This document shows positions 12,191 through 23,166 of a stretch of 64,000 nucleotides of DNA, piece after piece (position 1 is the stretch's first letter; the number at the start of each line of letters is the position of its first letter). A program made the position numbers and the translations under genes. The notes under the pieces are model-generated. The model had not been told where the DNA came from, ran no database searches, and saw nothing but the letters and a program-made list of their open reading frames with translations. Source of the DNA: Armillaria gallica (Eukaryota; Basidiomycota; Agaricomycetes; Agaricales; Physalacriaceae). The stretch lies in contig JBANDB010000013.1 in assembly GCA_037576215.1 (NCBI GenBank), forward strand, positions 682,001-746,000. The letters are read 5' to 3'.

Positions 12191-14425
12191 CTAGTTAAAT
12201 TCTTCCTGCATCTGTATGCCGAAATCAACGTGATGACTTGAAAATCCCAACACTGAAACATACCCATGGTCCGCCTTCGTCATAGCGCTTGGGTGGCCTC
12301 TCCCAAAATGTCACCTTCTCCAAAACGTCCTCATTTTTTATGGGAAAAACGATGCCGATCTCGTAGTTCTTTATCTGTAGATTTCATAAACAGGTTAGTC
12401 TCAAGCTTAAAATGTAAAAGAACCCCACATTGAGGACCGGTCTAAAAGCACTCCCTGAGAGAGTTCCCCACGCCGAAGGTGTGAAATTATGCGAGCCTAG
12501 ATAACCCCATCCTATCGGAGCGTCCACCACTTCGATATCACTATCCTCGGTATCAGAGTCACTGACATCAACAGGCTTATCGGATAGTAGACCAATAATC
12601 ATCTGCGAAGATGACATCAAATCTGGTCGTGGTCCTATAGGTAGATATCTCATTACCTTGGTATGCATCAGGACTTTTCCCGCACGACTTTTCGAATCAT
12701 AGAACTTGTCCCTCGGAAAGTTCTTACCACTCCATTGGGCTTTTCGGCAAAACATCGTACCACCGCCTTGCACACCGAGGGCACTTTCCTGCACGGTCTT
12801 CTTGCTTGGAAATATGATTTTAAGTCGAGGATAGGGAAGCTTGGCGCGTTTGGCTTTGGAGTCGTCCAGGTAATCCTGGGGGCTTTCTCCCCGCGCTGAA
12901 TAGAAGAATTCGTTCACCCATTGTGTGGTGTAGGTTCCGATAGACGAGCCCTGTGAAATGTCAGATCGGGTGAGAATCCTTACAATAAAACCTACCTGGT
13001 ATTCCACCTCCAGTTTTCTCGCAGCCTTGCCCTTCTTGGTTCGAAGGCCAAGATTCCTTATGGCCATCATGAGCCTCGTATGCCCTGACCTACAAAGTGC
13101 GTAGGAGGGTTTTACAAGTCAAAAAGGTTGTACTACACTTACAAGGTGACCTCCGGCCAACCATCATGTTTCCCAGCAAGCGACGGAACCAGATGCACCT
13201 TGACCTTTCCAAAGTCCCACCGCGAACGTAAATCCTCAATTTTGCGAAGGGGAAGATTGGGATGCTAACAGAGAGTCAGGGCAGCATCATGAACGACATG
13301 TGTAACCTACCTCCTGTACCATCAACTCTAGTGCTCGCCTTACATTGACACCGAGTAGTACTCTTTGCATTGTAGCTGGAAAGTCATCTGCTTTAGGATC
13401 GTTTGCAATCGGAGTTCCGCGGGGAGGGATATCTTGCAGCCATACCACCTGTCGTACAGTTCAGTGACACGAAGGTAGTCAAAACACAAGATCGTACGTT
13501 TTCAATGTCTCTGTAGTCAAATGGGACCAGATTCGCTGTGGAGATAGCCACGCGTAACCTACCCGTCTTGTAAAATATCTGTGCTTCCTCATAAGTCTCA
13601 CGTATGCTGGATGTTCAGCAAAACACTTACAATCATAAACTAAAGTGACTCCAATCAGCACAATGAACATATATAAGGGATGCGGCGCTAACCTTCATAT
13701 GCATACATCCGTAGGGCCCATACAGCTTGGGCACCGTCTTAATCCAATTTGGGAGGATATTCCGCATCCCCTCTGATTCTCCATGGGCAACAAAGATCAC
13801 CGGGACCTCTCGCTCAAAAAATTGGTAGACCCAAGGTATGTCGTGAGCGTAAGTGGACAAAATGGCAAAAGATATATCAGATTTCTACCAAAACATCCCC
13901 CGAGTCAGCATCTAATGTCGGAAAGGAAGAAATTCATACGGGGCCCAAAATTTCTGTTAATCGGAATGTTGCTTTTCGATCTTGCCGAGGCTCTGCGAGT
14001 CGCGTCGCCGTTGGCCTGATTTCTCCTTCGAAAAAGAGCTGATCCGTAAGTAATACAGGCGCGGATGATGAAGTCTTCGTATTTTGGGATGTTGAGGGCT
14101 CCACAATCTGTATTTCTTCATCGTCGTCATTCTTCGCGTCCTTCGCTTTCCCAGTGGCTTGTAGATATCGTCGTTGACGCTCCCGTCGTTCCTTCTCTAG
14201 TTGCGCTCTTTCTGAAAGAAACGAAGATTGAGAAGCCGGTACTTCCAGTCCCTTTGAAGGCTTCGACTGTGTCGCCTTCATCCCTCGGGGCATCTGCTCA
14301 TCGTCTTCATCGTCCGAGCTGATCACGATAGTCTCAAGGAATTGCTGCGGTGATCTGGCTTTGGCTTGAGACTCTTGAAGGCTAAGCGCAATGGCTTTTT
14401 GTATCTCGTCGTCGTCAAAATTCAT
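12191..14425 (-). CDS. TDP1: Tyrosyl-DNA phosphodiesterase (TDP1 family)
   Basis: This nuclear repair enzyme of the phospholipase D superfamily hydrolyses 3'-phosphotyrosyl and related DNA ends left by topoisomerase I. The start at 14,425 gives an N-terminal ubiquitin-interacting-like motif (DDDEIQKAIALSLQESQAK) and acidic runs (SSDDEDDEQ). Then comes the first HxK site, YGCMHMKFMI (about 13,710-13,625), with STANLVPFDYRDIEN nearby. The second site is VLMHTKVMRYLP (about 12,660) with GYLGSHNFTPSAWG. Most exons are separated by 50-60 nt introns. The tail NYEIGIVFP and FWERPPKRYDEGGPW joins over a GTATGT...ACAG intron to MQEEFN and a stop at 12,191-12,193. That last exon is an inference from splice signals. 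The protein has about 580 residues and both catalytic His/Lys pairs are present. Confidence 0.88.
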
Positions 14426-15239
14426 GGCGATGATGGTAGTTCAGGAGAAAGAGACTAATTGGCCACTGCTGTGACGCGCCAGAAATCCTGCGCGAGTATC
14501 ACGTGGTCAAAGGGTTCCATTCTTGGAATCTGCAGATCTGAACTCTTTTCCTCCCTCAGTCTGCGCCAGTACTTGGCCAGTACCAGTCAGGTCGATGCAA
14601 CGATAAGCCCAAGTGCCTAAGCACTTCGAACAGCTTGCAGGATATGTTATAGTCACCGAAACATTTTTGGCTTGCCATTTTGACAATAATTATATCAAAG
14701 AAGTTGGTGCAATAGCACAAAGTGCGTCGAAGTTCCTTGTAATCCTTCAAGGTTTTCTGACTTGGCCCGGCAAATATAGCATTTCATCGACGCTAACGGC
14801 GATAGGACAGCCTTGTTTCATGTGCTGATGGACTTAATCAAATTGATTTCCCACTATCGCGAATTTGGCACACAATAGTATTCTGTTGTCTTCCGTTTCC
14901 ACCTCAGCACGAGGCGTCTCTAGGAATGGAGCCTTTCCCATTTTCTTGTCAGCGGAGGACGTTTCTTATTATCTGACGGTCCTAGCATGAAGGCGATACG
15001 ATGAGAGAACTCTCGCTTGGCCCCACTCGTAACCATGTTATTGTCACCGCCGCCAGATACAAAAGCGAGAGTCCTTTTTACGATAATCGTAATCATACCG
15101 TCGACTTTACGTGCACGTACAATGCTACTGTCAAGAATCATCTGGAAAGGACACAAGTGTGCAAAGGTTCTTACTTTGTATCGTAATACCTCGGTATATC
15201 GCTAACCTGCTCCTTCAGACAGAATCACACACCAAGAAA
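14426..15239. other. Intergenic, no gene seen
   Basis: This lies between the divergent TDP1 gene and the coiled-coil ORF. Small plus frames overlap in several phases, which is typical of non-coding DNA. It probably contains both promoters. Confidence 0.4.
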
Positions 15240-15686
15240 ATGGAACACCTATCATACAATTCGATGGTTCCTACCAGTCAAAATCTCTCATCAGGCGTTG
15301 CCAGCCCGCCATGCGCTAGTACGCGTCGCCCTTCAAGTCAGAAGGATCCCCACAGGCGCGTCGAGCGATACCAGCTCGAAAGCCACCTTCTTATTGCCCA
15401 GATTGAGATTCTACAATCTCATGTCACTGCGTACATTGCAGACCAGCCTCCCGGCGACCTGAGATACACCCCAGACCCGCTTGCAATCATCGCCGCTCGA
15501 CATCGCAATGAACAGCAGGAGGTGAAGGCTTCTCGGGCTCTGGCAAAAGAGGTTCGGAAATTGAGGATGAAAAGAGAGGAGCTCTTGGTTTCGAGGGAAC
15601 GGATGAAGACTGAATATGAAGAACGTCAGCGCTCAAGGCGAGTTGGACATCCACCTTTCGATCCCTATAGGATTGACAGTCCCTAG
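15240..15686 (+). CDS. Small coiled-coil protein of unknown function
   Basis: This is an intronless frame of 148 codons from the ATG at 15,240, preceded by AAGAAA. An upstream in-frame ATG at 15,111 exists, but its extension looks non-coding. The N-terminal 40 residues are Ser/Pro-rich. After that the protein is strongly charged with heptad character (VERYQLESHLLIAQIEIL; ALAKEVRKLRMKREELLV; RERMKTEYEERQRSRR) and ends HPPFDPYRIDSP. The pattern suggests a basic, leucine-containing coiled coil, possibly a remnant of a bZIP-like protein, but no basic DNA-binding signature is clear. No function is assigned. Confidence 0.55.
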   Translation: MEHLSYNSMVPTSQNLSSGVASPPCASTRRPSSQKDPHRRVERYQLESHLLIAQIEILQSHVTAYIADQPPGDLRYTPDPLAIIAARHRNEQQEVKASRALAKEVRKLRMKREELLVSRERMKTEYEERQRSRRVGHPPFDPYRIDSP

Positions 15687-16007
15687 ATGATCAAAATTCC
15701 AGGATGTTGCGGCTCTTTCTGCAGCAGACGATGATTATTGGCATAGATTCCCAATCGTATTGGGGTAGCCATGTTCGCATCGCTTTAGAATTTTCTCCTG
15801 TATATTTGCGTCAAGTATTTACTAGCATATGAAGGAAGGAAGATTTTATTAGTCGTCGTAGCTCCTAAACAGAAACGTAACGACGTCCGAAGACATGCCA
15901 GCTTACGGACCTATAACAAATGATTGAAATGCATTAAGTGAATGTAGATATTTCAACAGCACCAAGAATCTAGAGAAGATAGAAGTACAAATGTCCAAAA
16001 CAATCCG
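15687..16007. other. Short convergent intergenic stretch
   Basis: This is the space between the stop codons of the coiled-coil ORF (+) and the PDI-like gene (-). It is AT-rich in the middle and probably holds both poly(A) signals. No gene is seen. Confidence 0.4.
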
Positions 16008-17909
16008 TCAATCCATTCGACCACCTTTGTCTCGATAATGGCGGTCATCTGGGAGATCCGACAAAACCCACTTCCTCACAGCCAAGATAAGGACGACGAA
16101 TCCCAGACCAATGAAGAAGATCGTTCGGAGTGGATTGTCCACCACATAGCCCTCAATGGCTACTGCCTTGCCATTTAGGTACTGCCTCAAAACCGTCAGT
16201 ATTCCTTATGCGTACGTCTGACAGGATGAACATACCCTCGCGAGTCTTTCTACAATATTCTCAGAATGTAGGGGCGTAATCTTGCCTCGCGCAGCTCCTT
16301 CGATAGCTGAAAACAATCCCTTCTCATTCGACAGGTTGATGGGCTTTCCCTCAGCGTCGACGTTCCAATATATCAACGCATGATGATCAGCAATAACCAC
16401 CTCGACATCATCCAAGGCCGTGCTCTGTGTCTTGATTCCATACATACTCTTCATCCAGTCCTTCCACCGCTCGATATCCATCCACGCAAAGACGACCTCT
16501 CGGCTTACACGGCTCTTCGACCGGAAGGACGCGGAGATCTCTTCGAACCTCTGTTTCACGAGATCCTTGTTCTCTGCGGATACACCCGCGAGAACGACTA
16601 GGGGATGGGAGGGTGCTTTCATGATCGATTGGAAGGTATCTTGCGTCAACTCTGATGTCGATGGCAGTCTGTTGGCGAGGAGCCAGGTGAGAACGCCGTT
16701 GACGTCCATAGAGGTGTATACAGACGTCGGTGTGACAGAATCGTGGTCTTTAAATGCTACGAGAGACCAGGCCGCTGAGGCTGGGATGGAATAGCGAGCA
16801 GTCAGAGATTCGGGGGCGTTGGCAATGGTGTAGACGGTAGGGGAGCCAAGGAGAGTAGAGAAGATAGGAGACAAGTAGGTCACGATATCATCATCGGTGT
16901 GAAGTAGGACGTAGATGATATCGTCCTCAGCGATGTAGTGTTCAAGATCTTGTGAATCGATAGTTTTCATGGGCCTGTAATAATAGTCAATGCGGGAAGA
17001 TGAGATATTTAGACGACACTGACGGGGCGCTGGCCTTCTCGGCAAAGGCAGCAAGTTGCTCAAGTTTTCTTCCGCTTGTGTATTCGTTCTTGGTACCGGT
17101 GACAGAATAGTACATCAGTGATGGGTATCCTTGTATTTCCTGGGAGGTGCATAAAGCTTTGTGATCCTCGCAGTTGACTTCAGCAATGGTCAGTTGGTTC
17201 TGCATTTGTTTCGCCAGCTTCTTCCAAACCGGAGCCAACTTTTTACAATGACCACACCTTCAAACAATCGTCAGACAAGACATTCGAGATAAAAGACGTC
17301 GCTACCCACCATGGAGCGAAAAATTTGACGAAAGCAGGCCCCTCGGAGAGTACGGGCACAAATGTCTTGTCATCCAGTGACAAAACAGCTCCGTTCGGAT
17401 TTGGCAGCTTCTCAGCGATGGGCTGCTGTTGCTGTTGCTGGGGAGGTGGTGATGGTGGCTCATGTTTCTTGATGAACGGCACCAAAAGGTCGAGTTCTCG
17501 GGCTCCCTTGAAAGGCTCGACAAGCTTACCATCCTTGTACAAATTCAACGTAGGGTATCCCTTCACGTCGTTTGCTGAACAGAGATCTACAGTCGCGATT
17601 AGTAACGCACGGCAATCGAGAGCACCTCAACGCACCTCCATTTACTGCACAGTTGACTTGCGCAAGCTTCACACCCGACACTTCCTCTACACTAATCGTT
17701 ACAAGTTGTTCCCAGGTCGGAGCAAAATGTTTGCAGTGACCACAGTACGGAGAAAAATACTCGATAAACCAGACGCCACTGGCGATGGTCGTATCGAAAT
17801 TATCGGGTGTCAGTACCGATGTCTTGACGGGCACTGCGGTGCATGTCAGTGCCAGCGACGTGAGAAGCAGCGACCGAGGCAGGCCGTGGAACAGTCGCCC
17901 GAGTTTCAT
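16008..17909 (-). CDS. PDI-like transmembrane thioredoxin protein (two CGHC domains)
   Basis: This is a protein disulfide isomerase-type protein of the endoplasmic reticulum. The start at 17,909 gives a signal peptide (MKLGRLFHGLPRSLLLTSLA). The first thioredoxin domain has FIEYFSPYCGHCKHFAPTW. After an intron comes DLCSANDVKGYPTLNLYKDG. A Pro/Gln linker follows (PPSPPPQQQQQQ). The second domain joins FVKFFAPW to CGHCKKLAPVWKK over an intron starting GTGGGT. Then come IQGYPSLMYY and a third, CxxC-less thioredoxin-like region. A membrane segment (IFFIGLGFVVLILAVRKWVL) lies near the C-terminus, followed by a short charged cytosolic tail ending GGRMD. The protein is about 545 residues and resembles TMX3-type membrane PDIs. 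Longer upstream frames exist but place the signal peptide internally, so I prefer 17,909. Its start is 36 bp from the CGI121 start on the other strand. Confidence 0.88.
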
Positions 17910-17945
17910 GGTGGTAAGGAGAGAAGTAACGTGATTGCCGCCGTG
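17910..17945. promoter_or_regulatory. 36-bp gap between two divergent start codons (shared promoter region)
   Basis: The ATGs of the PDI-like gene (-, 17,909) and CGI121 (+, 17,946) are separated by only 36 bp. Promoter elements and at least one transcription start must therefore lie inside this gap or inside the neighbouring coding sequence. The gap shows no TATA box. Confidence 0.5.
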
Positions 17946-18705
17946 ATGGACAGCTTCACCTTCGACCACCTCGACCACAATCAAATCGCCCATGTCGCGC
18001 TGTATTCTCCCATCAACAACGCCAGCGACATTAGGAATAGAATTGTTGCTGCCGCCAGAGCAGACGGTCATGAAGGCGAGAAGGAACGGGACGAGATGAA
18101 TTTTGCCTTTGTCGATGCGACACTAGTCAGTACCATTCCCTGCTTCACCGACTTGCTCGATGACAACGTCCCTAGATTACCAGCCGGCTTCACCTAGAGA
18201 CTGCGATATACCAAGCCATCCTCACAGAATCCCAGGGATCATTGCGGACGAAAACCGTACATTCCGAAATTCTGTGGGCACTCAATCCAACAAATAACGT
18301 ATGTTGTACAATTCTGGGACAGAACTGAAGCTCATCGATGTTCAGATAACGGAAGCCATTCGCCGATATGGCATTTCAGACAAGACCACGTCGGTTCTTG
18401 TGGTTCATATATCAGATGCTGGGCTGTCCTCGTCGGCGGTACAAGAGAAACTCATTCGTGTGGTAGATGGAACGCTGTTACCACTGGCTTCCCTTCCGGA
18501 TTTCACTGATTGGACCAGGATCAAGAAAGTAAGCGGTTCTTGAACGATATCCATGCAACGGGGACTCAGGATCAATATTCATCAGTATTACAAGCTGGAT
18601 CAGGAGAAAGCCCTTATCGCGACAAAAGACGACCCCTCAAAACAGCATGCTGTTATCGACAATATCGTCGTGAGCTCAGTTGCGATGAAGAGTGTCATGG
18701 GATGA
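17946..18705 (+). CDS. CGI121: EKC/KEOPS complex subunit CGI121
   Basis: This is the CGI121/TPRKB-family subunit of the KEOPS (EKC) complex. It binds the Bud32 kinase and supports N6-threonylcarbamoyladenosine tRNA modification and telomere upkeep. The start at 17,946 reads MDSFTFDHL, then HVALYSPINNASDIRNRIV and EMNFAFVDATL. An intron with donor GTCAGT (from 18,124) and acceptor CCTAG leads to ITSRLHLETAIYQAILT and VHSEILWALNPTNN. A second intron starts GTATGT at 18,299 and ends GTTCAG. Then ITEAIRRYGISDKTTSVLVV and GTLLPLASLPDFTDWTRIKK follow. A third intron (GTAAGC...ATCAG) leads to YYKLDQEKALIAT and VVSSVAMKSVMG, with the stop at 18,703-18,705. It is about 200 residues and complete. Confidence 0.9.
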
Positions 18706-19121
18706 CCATTTCGCCTGCTACACCTATACAGTGCGGTGATACTCCTAAAGCTTCATCAGTTCTCGACCCTTGACTTCGAGCGCCCGCTTGCAACAGCCCA
18801 TCATTTATCGTTGAGGGACCTTCCACCGAGCATTATTCTTGTGTTAGTGGACCTTGTTTCCAACTCTGGGTGGTTCGATACTGCTATCAATTAAAGTCAG
18901 ACCTATAGTCTTTCGTAGTCTGTTAACGAGTCTTTGATCTTGAGCGTCTGTATCGTCTACGAAAATGGGAAATCCTGCCATCGATGGTCCTTCTATGATC
19001 CAGATTGAAGCCACGCCCCCTTGTTTGTCACCAAAGGCCGGACTTAAGATGTTATCATCTGTGCCTATAAATGTCACACCCTGAATGAAAGTCTCCATCA
19101 AGCTTTATCTTGACCATCTAA
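18706..19121. other. Intergenic, one doubtful minus-strand ORF
   Basis: A minus-strand frame of 85 codons (18,844-19,101) contains GFPIFVDDTDAQDQ and IWIIEGPSMAGFP. It has no recognisable domain, partner exons or homologous neighbour, so I leave it uncalled. The right end is the upstream region of the cysteine-rich gene. Confidence 0.35.
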
Positions 19122-20324
19122 ATGTCATCGCAGCCACTCACTGCGGAAGCCTTGGAGGCTCACAATTTTCAATATGCGGTTCAGTCGTCACTCCAGAGTT
19201 ACGAGGCGAGTCTCTCGCTATTCTTCTATAACGTTGTACTGACCCTGCGTTTAGAACCAAGTCGCCCAATGGAAAGAATGCGGGTCGTCAAAGACAGACA
19301 GTGTAACTCTCCGTTGCGACGGCTGTAGACGTCGTTTCCAGGCACCAGAAATAATGAAGATGAATAATTTACTTTGCCCTAGTTGCATTTGCCATGAGGC
19401 GGACTCTTTGATGAATGCCCGGATGAGAAACTCTGTGAGCGTGCACGATCGCTGCAGAACCTAGTAGTCTAACTCATCCCACAGCGCGATGAAAACGACT
19501 ATTCGCCTTGGCATAGTACCTGCCCATGCAAGCGACCCCTGCGTTCCTTTGTTCTTTGCACTTGCACGTCACCATGCCTGAATGACCCTTATATGAGGGC
19601 CGAAGGATACGATCGATTAATTGCTAAATACCACAAAGCCCTGAGCCTTCTCGAGGACACCCGATATCAGCTCTATTGCTTCCTCTCTTTTCAGCCACTT
19701 CCCGAAAGACATGAGAAATATTTATTGTCCGGAAACGAGACGTACATCGAGAAACAGTGGCCAGGTCTACCTGATTCGGTCAACATGAAAGTGACGGAGA
19801 TTAGTTGGGATGACTACCGATTCATGCAGAGAGCCCTCCGCAATGTGATTGGGGAACTATACGCTTTGGAGCAGATCAAGGTCAAAGCTATTGCGCAGAC
19901 GTTTATGAGAGGCTTTCCAAAGGAGTTACAGCCATCCTTTGGTAACGACTCTCTGATTCCTAGCCCGTTTTTGAATCATCGAGACATGGCTTTAAGAATA
20001 TGGGCGCGCTCTCGAAACGAAGGAGACTGGTGGAGTTATGCGAGGGTGCGCCAGTTTGTATCCAGAGTGTACAGCGACTGAATTCCCGGATAGGACAAAT
20101 ACCTCTCACCTCCGGACGGTTTCAGGGAGTATTGCGACGATGAAAACCCTGATAGAACCGGAAACTGGTATTTCGAGATTTGGGTCTGCTTTCTCGCGTC
20201 CAATAGGAATCTACGTTTACTAAAACATAATCTGAGCAGCGTCGGTACAAGGAATTTGCAAGCAGTCAAGATGCAGCGCAAAGTCAATTTCAATGGTCGC
20301 CCCGTGTGCCACCATTGTCGGTAA
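19122..20324 (+). CDS. Cysteine-rich (zinc-ribbon-like) protein of unknown function
   Basis: Four exons join cleanly into about 349 residues. Exon 1 (MSSQPLTAEALEAHNFQYAV) ends at 19,203 before a 49-nt intron with a non-canonical GC donor (GAG|GCGAGT) and a TTTAG acceptor. Exon 2 reads NQVAQWKECGSSKTDSVTL, RCDGCRRRFQAPE and LLCPSCICHEADS. A GTGAGC...CACAG intron leads to exon 3, with STCPCKRPLRSFVLCTCTSP and then a helical region (GYDRLIAKYHKALSLLEDT; ALRNVIGELYALEQIKVKAI; RIWARSRNEGDWWSYAR). A GTGCGC...GATAG intron leads to DKYLSPPDGFREYCDD, NWYFEIWVCFLAS and the end CHHCR at 20,324. The paired CxxC motifs (CDGC, CPSC) suggest a zinc ribbon. A further intron after CHHCR (GTAACA) is possible. 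The frame stays open across all joins, which argues for a real gene. Confidence 0.65.
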
Positions 20325-20969
20325 CAACTGGCAGCTCTCAGGCGAGTGAAGAAGTAACGGTGCGTTTCGGTTTTGGAATTTCTATGTGTCGCGACTGATC
20401 ATCCATTTCTGGGATAGCTTGGTAGTAAACTCGCAGAGAGACCCCGCAAGCGTCAACGAATACCGTCACAGTCAACTACAATTACGAGAATGATCCTCGA
20501 TATTTTATGATGTAAATGTTACAGACAGCTGTAAGTGATGCAATGGACAAATGGTCACCTTTTGGCATCTATTTTCTTGGCCTACTAAGCCTATATTTAA
20601 ATCGCGGCTTCCCGGGTTGTTCACTTCCATCGGGGCTCAGAGAGGCCGCAGCTAGATAGTGGTGGAACAAGCAAAGTAGCTGGCTTATTAACGAGTGGGC
20701 CTGTATAACACGGTGTATCATGTACCATGAGCTGCAAATTGATTGAATGTTTTCAAGTGGATCGTACTGTTGATTTTTGCGAAGTTATCTAGTTAGGGAA
20801 AATAAGCAGGTTCTCAAATGGATCTACTTGGATTCGACTGACAAGATAACTAACATGGGTAACAAAGTATCGAGATTGAAATGATACATACGCTCTTTAT
20901 CGTGTCTATAACGTTGACCTAGGAGCAGCGAGTTAAGTAGAAAGTGGCTAGATCTATATTGAGCACATG
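20325..20969. other. Convergent intergenic stretch
   Basis: This lies between the 3' ends of the cysteine-rich gene (+) and the P450 gene (-). No coding frame of note is seen. Confidence 0.4.
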
Positions 20970-23166
20970 TTAACGAAAGTAAGCACTTGGACGTACAGCC
21001 AACAGCTTCACGTGGATCGGCATCTGAGCATCTCCTTCTACGAATGACTGGAGGTTTCCGATGAAAAAGCTTTGAACATGATGCGGAGTGCTCGTCAGCT
21101 CGAAATGCCGGATCATAAGGCAGATAATGATCTTGAACTCCAGGAGGGCTAAAGATGATAGAATCAGAAGGTACTCGTACAGTGCAACGGGAAACACTAC
21201 CGAGACGCCATCCAATGCAACTACGTGGTCCATCCAGGAAAGACGCGACGTTTCCGTATGGCCCAGATGGTAATTGAGCCGCCGAAGGTACTCCGTCAGG
21301 ATGAAGCCATCTCTCTGGCTTGAACTCAGCGGCATCTTCACCCCACACATTGGGGTCCGTATTTTGAACCACACTGGGTATCTGGAAGACCTGGTGATCA
21401 TTCAAACGAAGAGATCAAATCGGAGAGAGAGGACAGACCTGTCCAGCTTTGATAGCAATCGAAGACACGACATCCCCGTCAACAGTTGTTAACGGTTGGC
21501 TCAGAGGGAGGACGTCGTCTTCCAGGGCAATGCGATCGGTCCTTGGCCCAGCCGGATGAAGACGCAGTCTAATCACATTTCGTGAGTACAAGATTCTAGA
21601 AAAAATTTGAAGTATAACACCCACCCTTCCCGGCATACAACGTCGAGGTAGGGCAGACTCTGAATGTGATCGTAGCTAAAATCACTTAGGTCATGAATTT
21701 CCTGTCGTAATCTTTTTTGGACTTCGGGGTCGCTAGCGAGATGGAACAGAGTGAAGCTGACAGTACAAGAAGTTGTTTCGTGTCCAACCATTCTACGAGA
21801 ATGAGCACATGAGGAGAGAAAAAGAAAGATACCAGGGCTAAGACTTACATGAGTGTTGCAATCTGGTATTTCTCGCTAATGAGTACGAACACGCAGGCAG
21901 GAAGCATAGAACATACATTTTCCAGCAGTGCTTTATGCGACAGACGATCGCCATGCTTCGAGTGTTTCTGGTCTCTGATCAAAATCGAGAGAATATCTTT
22001 ACCGTCGCCATTTTCCAGATGCGTCTGGTTCTGTCGCAGAAACTCTCCAGCTAGCCTTAGAGCCGCCTGCTTCGCAACTCCGTCCGTCTTGAAAACCGGA
22101 AATTTACTGATCCAAGGAAAGGCAGACATTATGATGGGCATCAGGAATCCAGGCATGGTCCTTCCGAACAAGACATCCTTATGCCACGACGCGGCGATGT
22201 CTATTGCTTCCTGTGATTCGCCGCTACGAAAATCGTGTCCAAACGCTACACGACCGATGATGTCCAGCCTATGACAGATCAGCTCGGAGTTGATTGCCGG
22301 CAAATAGAGAGCTACTGACGTGCATGCAGACAGGAAGGGAGTAATATTCATCGTGGTCTCACCCCCTCGCGATGTGAGATGCTTTGTGATTCGTTGTACG
22401 AGCTGTCGCAATAGATCAGATTGCTATTGCTGAAATGATTTGGTATGTATAATAGTTTACCCTCTGGGTGCATTCGACAACATCGTCGGACATTCCTTTC
22501 ACAGCGCCGAGACTGCAAGACGGGTGCGAATAAGAACTACAGAGGTAGCAGCTGACTCTAAACTCACGTAAAGGCCGGTGCGAGAAGTCTGCGTTGGCGT
22601 CTATGCTCGTCACCTGAAACATATACAATACCCTTTCCGAGTTGGCTTTCTACTATGGGTAAGAATTCGGGTGCCTTGGCTGTCATGATACGTATGTGTG
22701 AGCATGAAATAAATATCGAAGGGTACGAACGATATCGGTATGTATTTGCATGAATGTGATGCACAGCAAGGTTATCTGTGGCAACAATCTACGATGACAT
22801 TGAGTGAATTGAAGGAATAGTGCGTAAAATACTGACCATGTCGCGTTTGAAAAGAGCTGCCTTGATTCTGTATACCGGTCCTACGGCCATAGCCCATTTG
22901 GAGTACATTTTGCCGATTTCGTTTTGCCATTCAATGTATTCGTGGCCCCAGAGCCAATGCGCATCAGCCCCCGGCTAGATAAAGGCTTGAGCAGAAAGAA
23001 AGTTTGGTATGGTAAATTCTCTCACCGCGCATTGAATTTTCCTGGCGGGATCACTGCGGCGTTGAACATAGCGAGAAAACAGGATAAACAGTAGAGCTAA
23101 TGAAACGAGACCCGTTCCAATCGACAGCATTGTAAGAAATCCAAAGGAATCTTTAAGTACCGCCAA
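20970..23166 (-). CDS. Cytochrome P450 monooxygenase
   Basis: This is a membrane-anchored fungal P450. The N-terminal anchor is LSIGTGLVSLALLFILFSRY (exon 1 from 23,166). The substrate region and helix C read VYVSGDEHRRQRRLLAPAFT. Then LDIIGRVAFGHDF joins NITPFLSACT over an intron. The I-helix is MVGHETTSCTVSF. The ExxR motif is split by an intron: CREG joins LRLHPAG to give EGLR. Next come FKPERWLHPDGVP and the heme ligand site ASFLDGPRSCIGWRL (Cys at about 21,214), joined to ALLEFKIIICLMIRHFEL. The tail reads SFVEGDAQMPIHVKLLAV. About eleven short introns give roughly 530 residues. The exact C-terminal end is uncertain, because an alternative GTACGT intron after LLA would end the protein near 20,950. 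The heme, ExxR and I-helix motifs are intact. Substrate and subfamily cannot be read. Confidence 0.88.

Noticed and set aside
17325..17945. Long upstream extension of the CGI121 frame
   Set aside because: It runs antisense through the PDI-like coding exons. CGI121 homologues start at the MDSFTF position, so the extension is a shadow.
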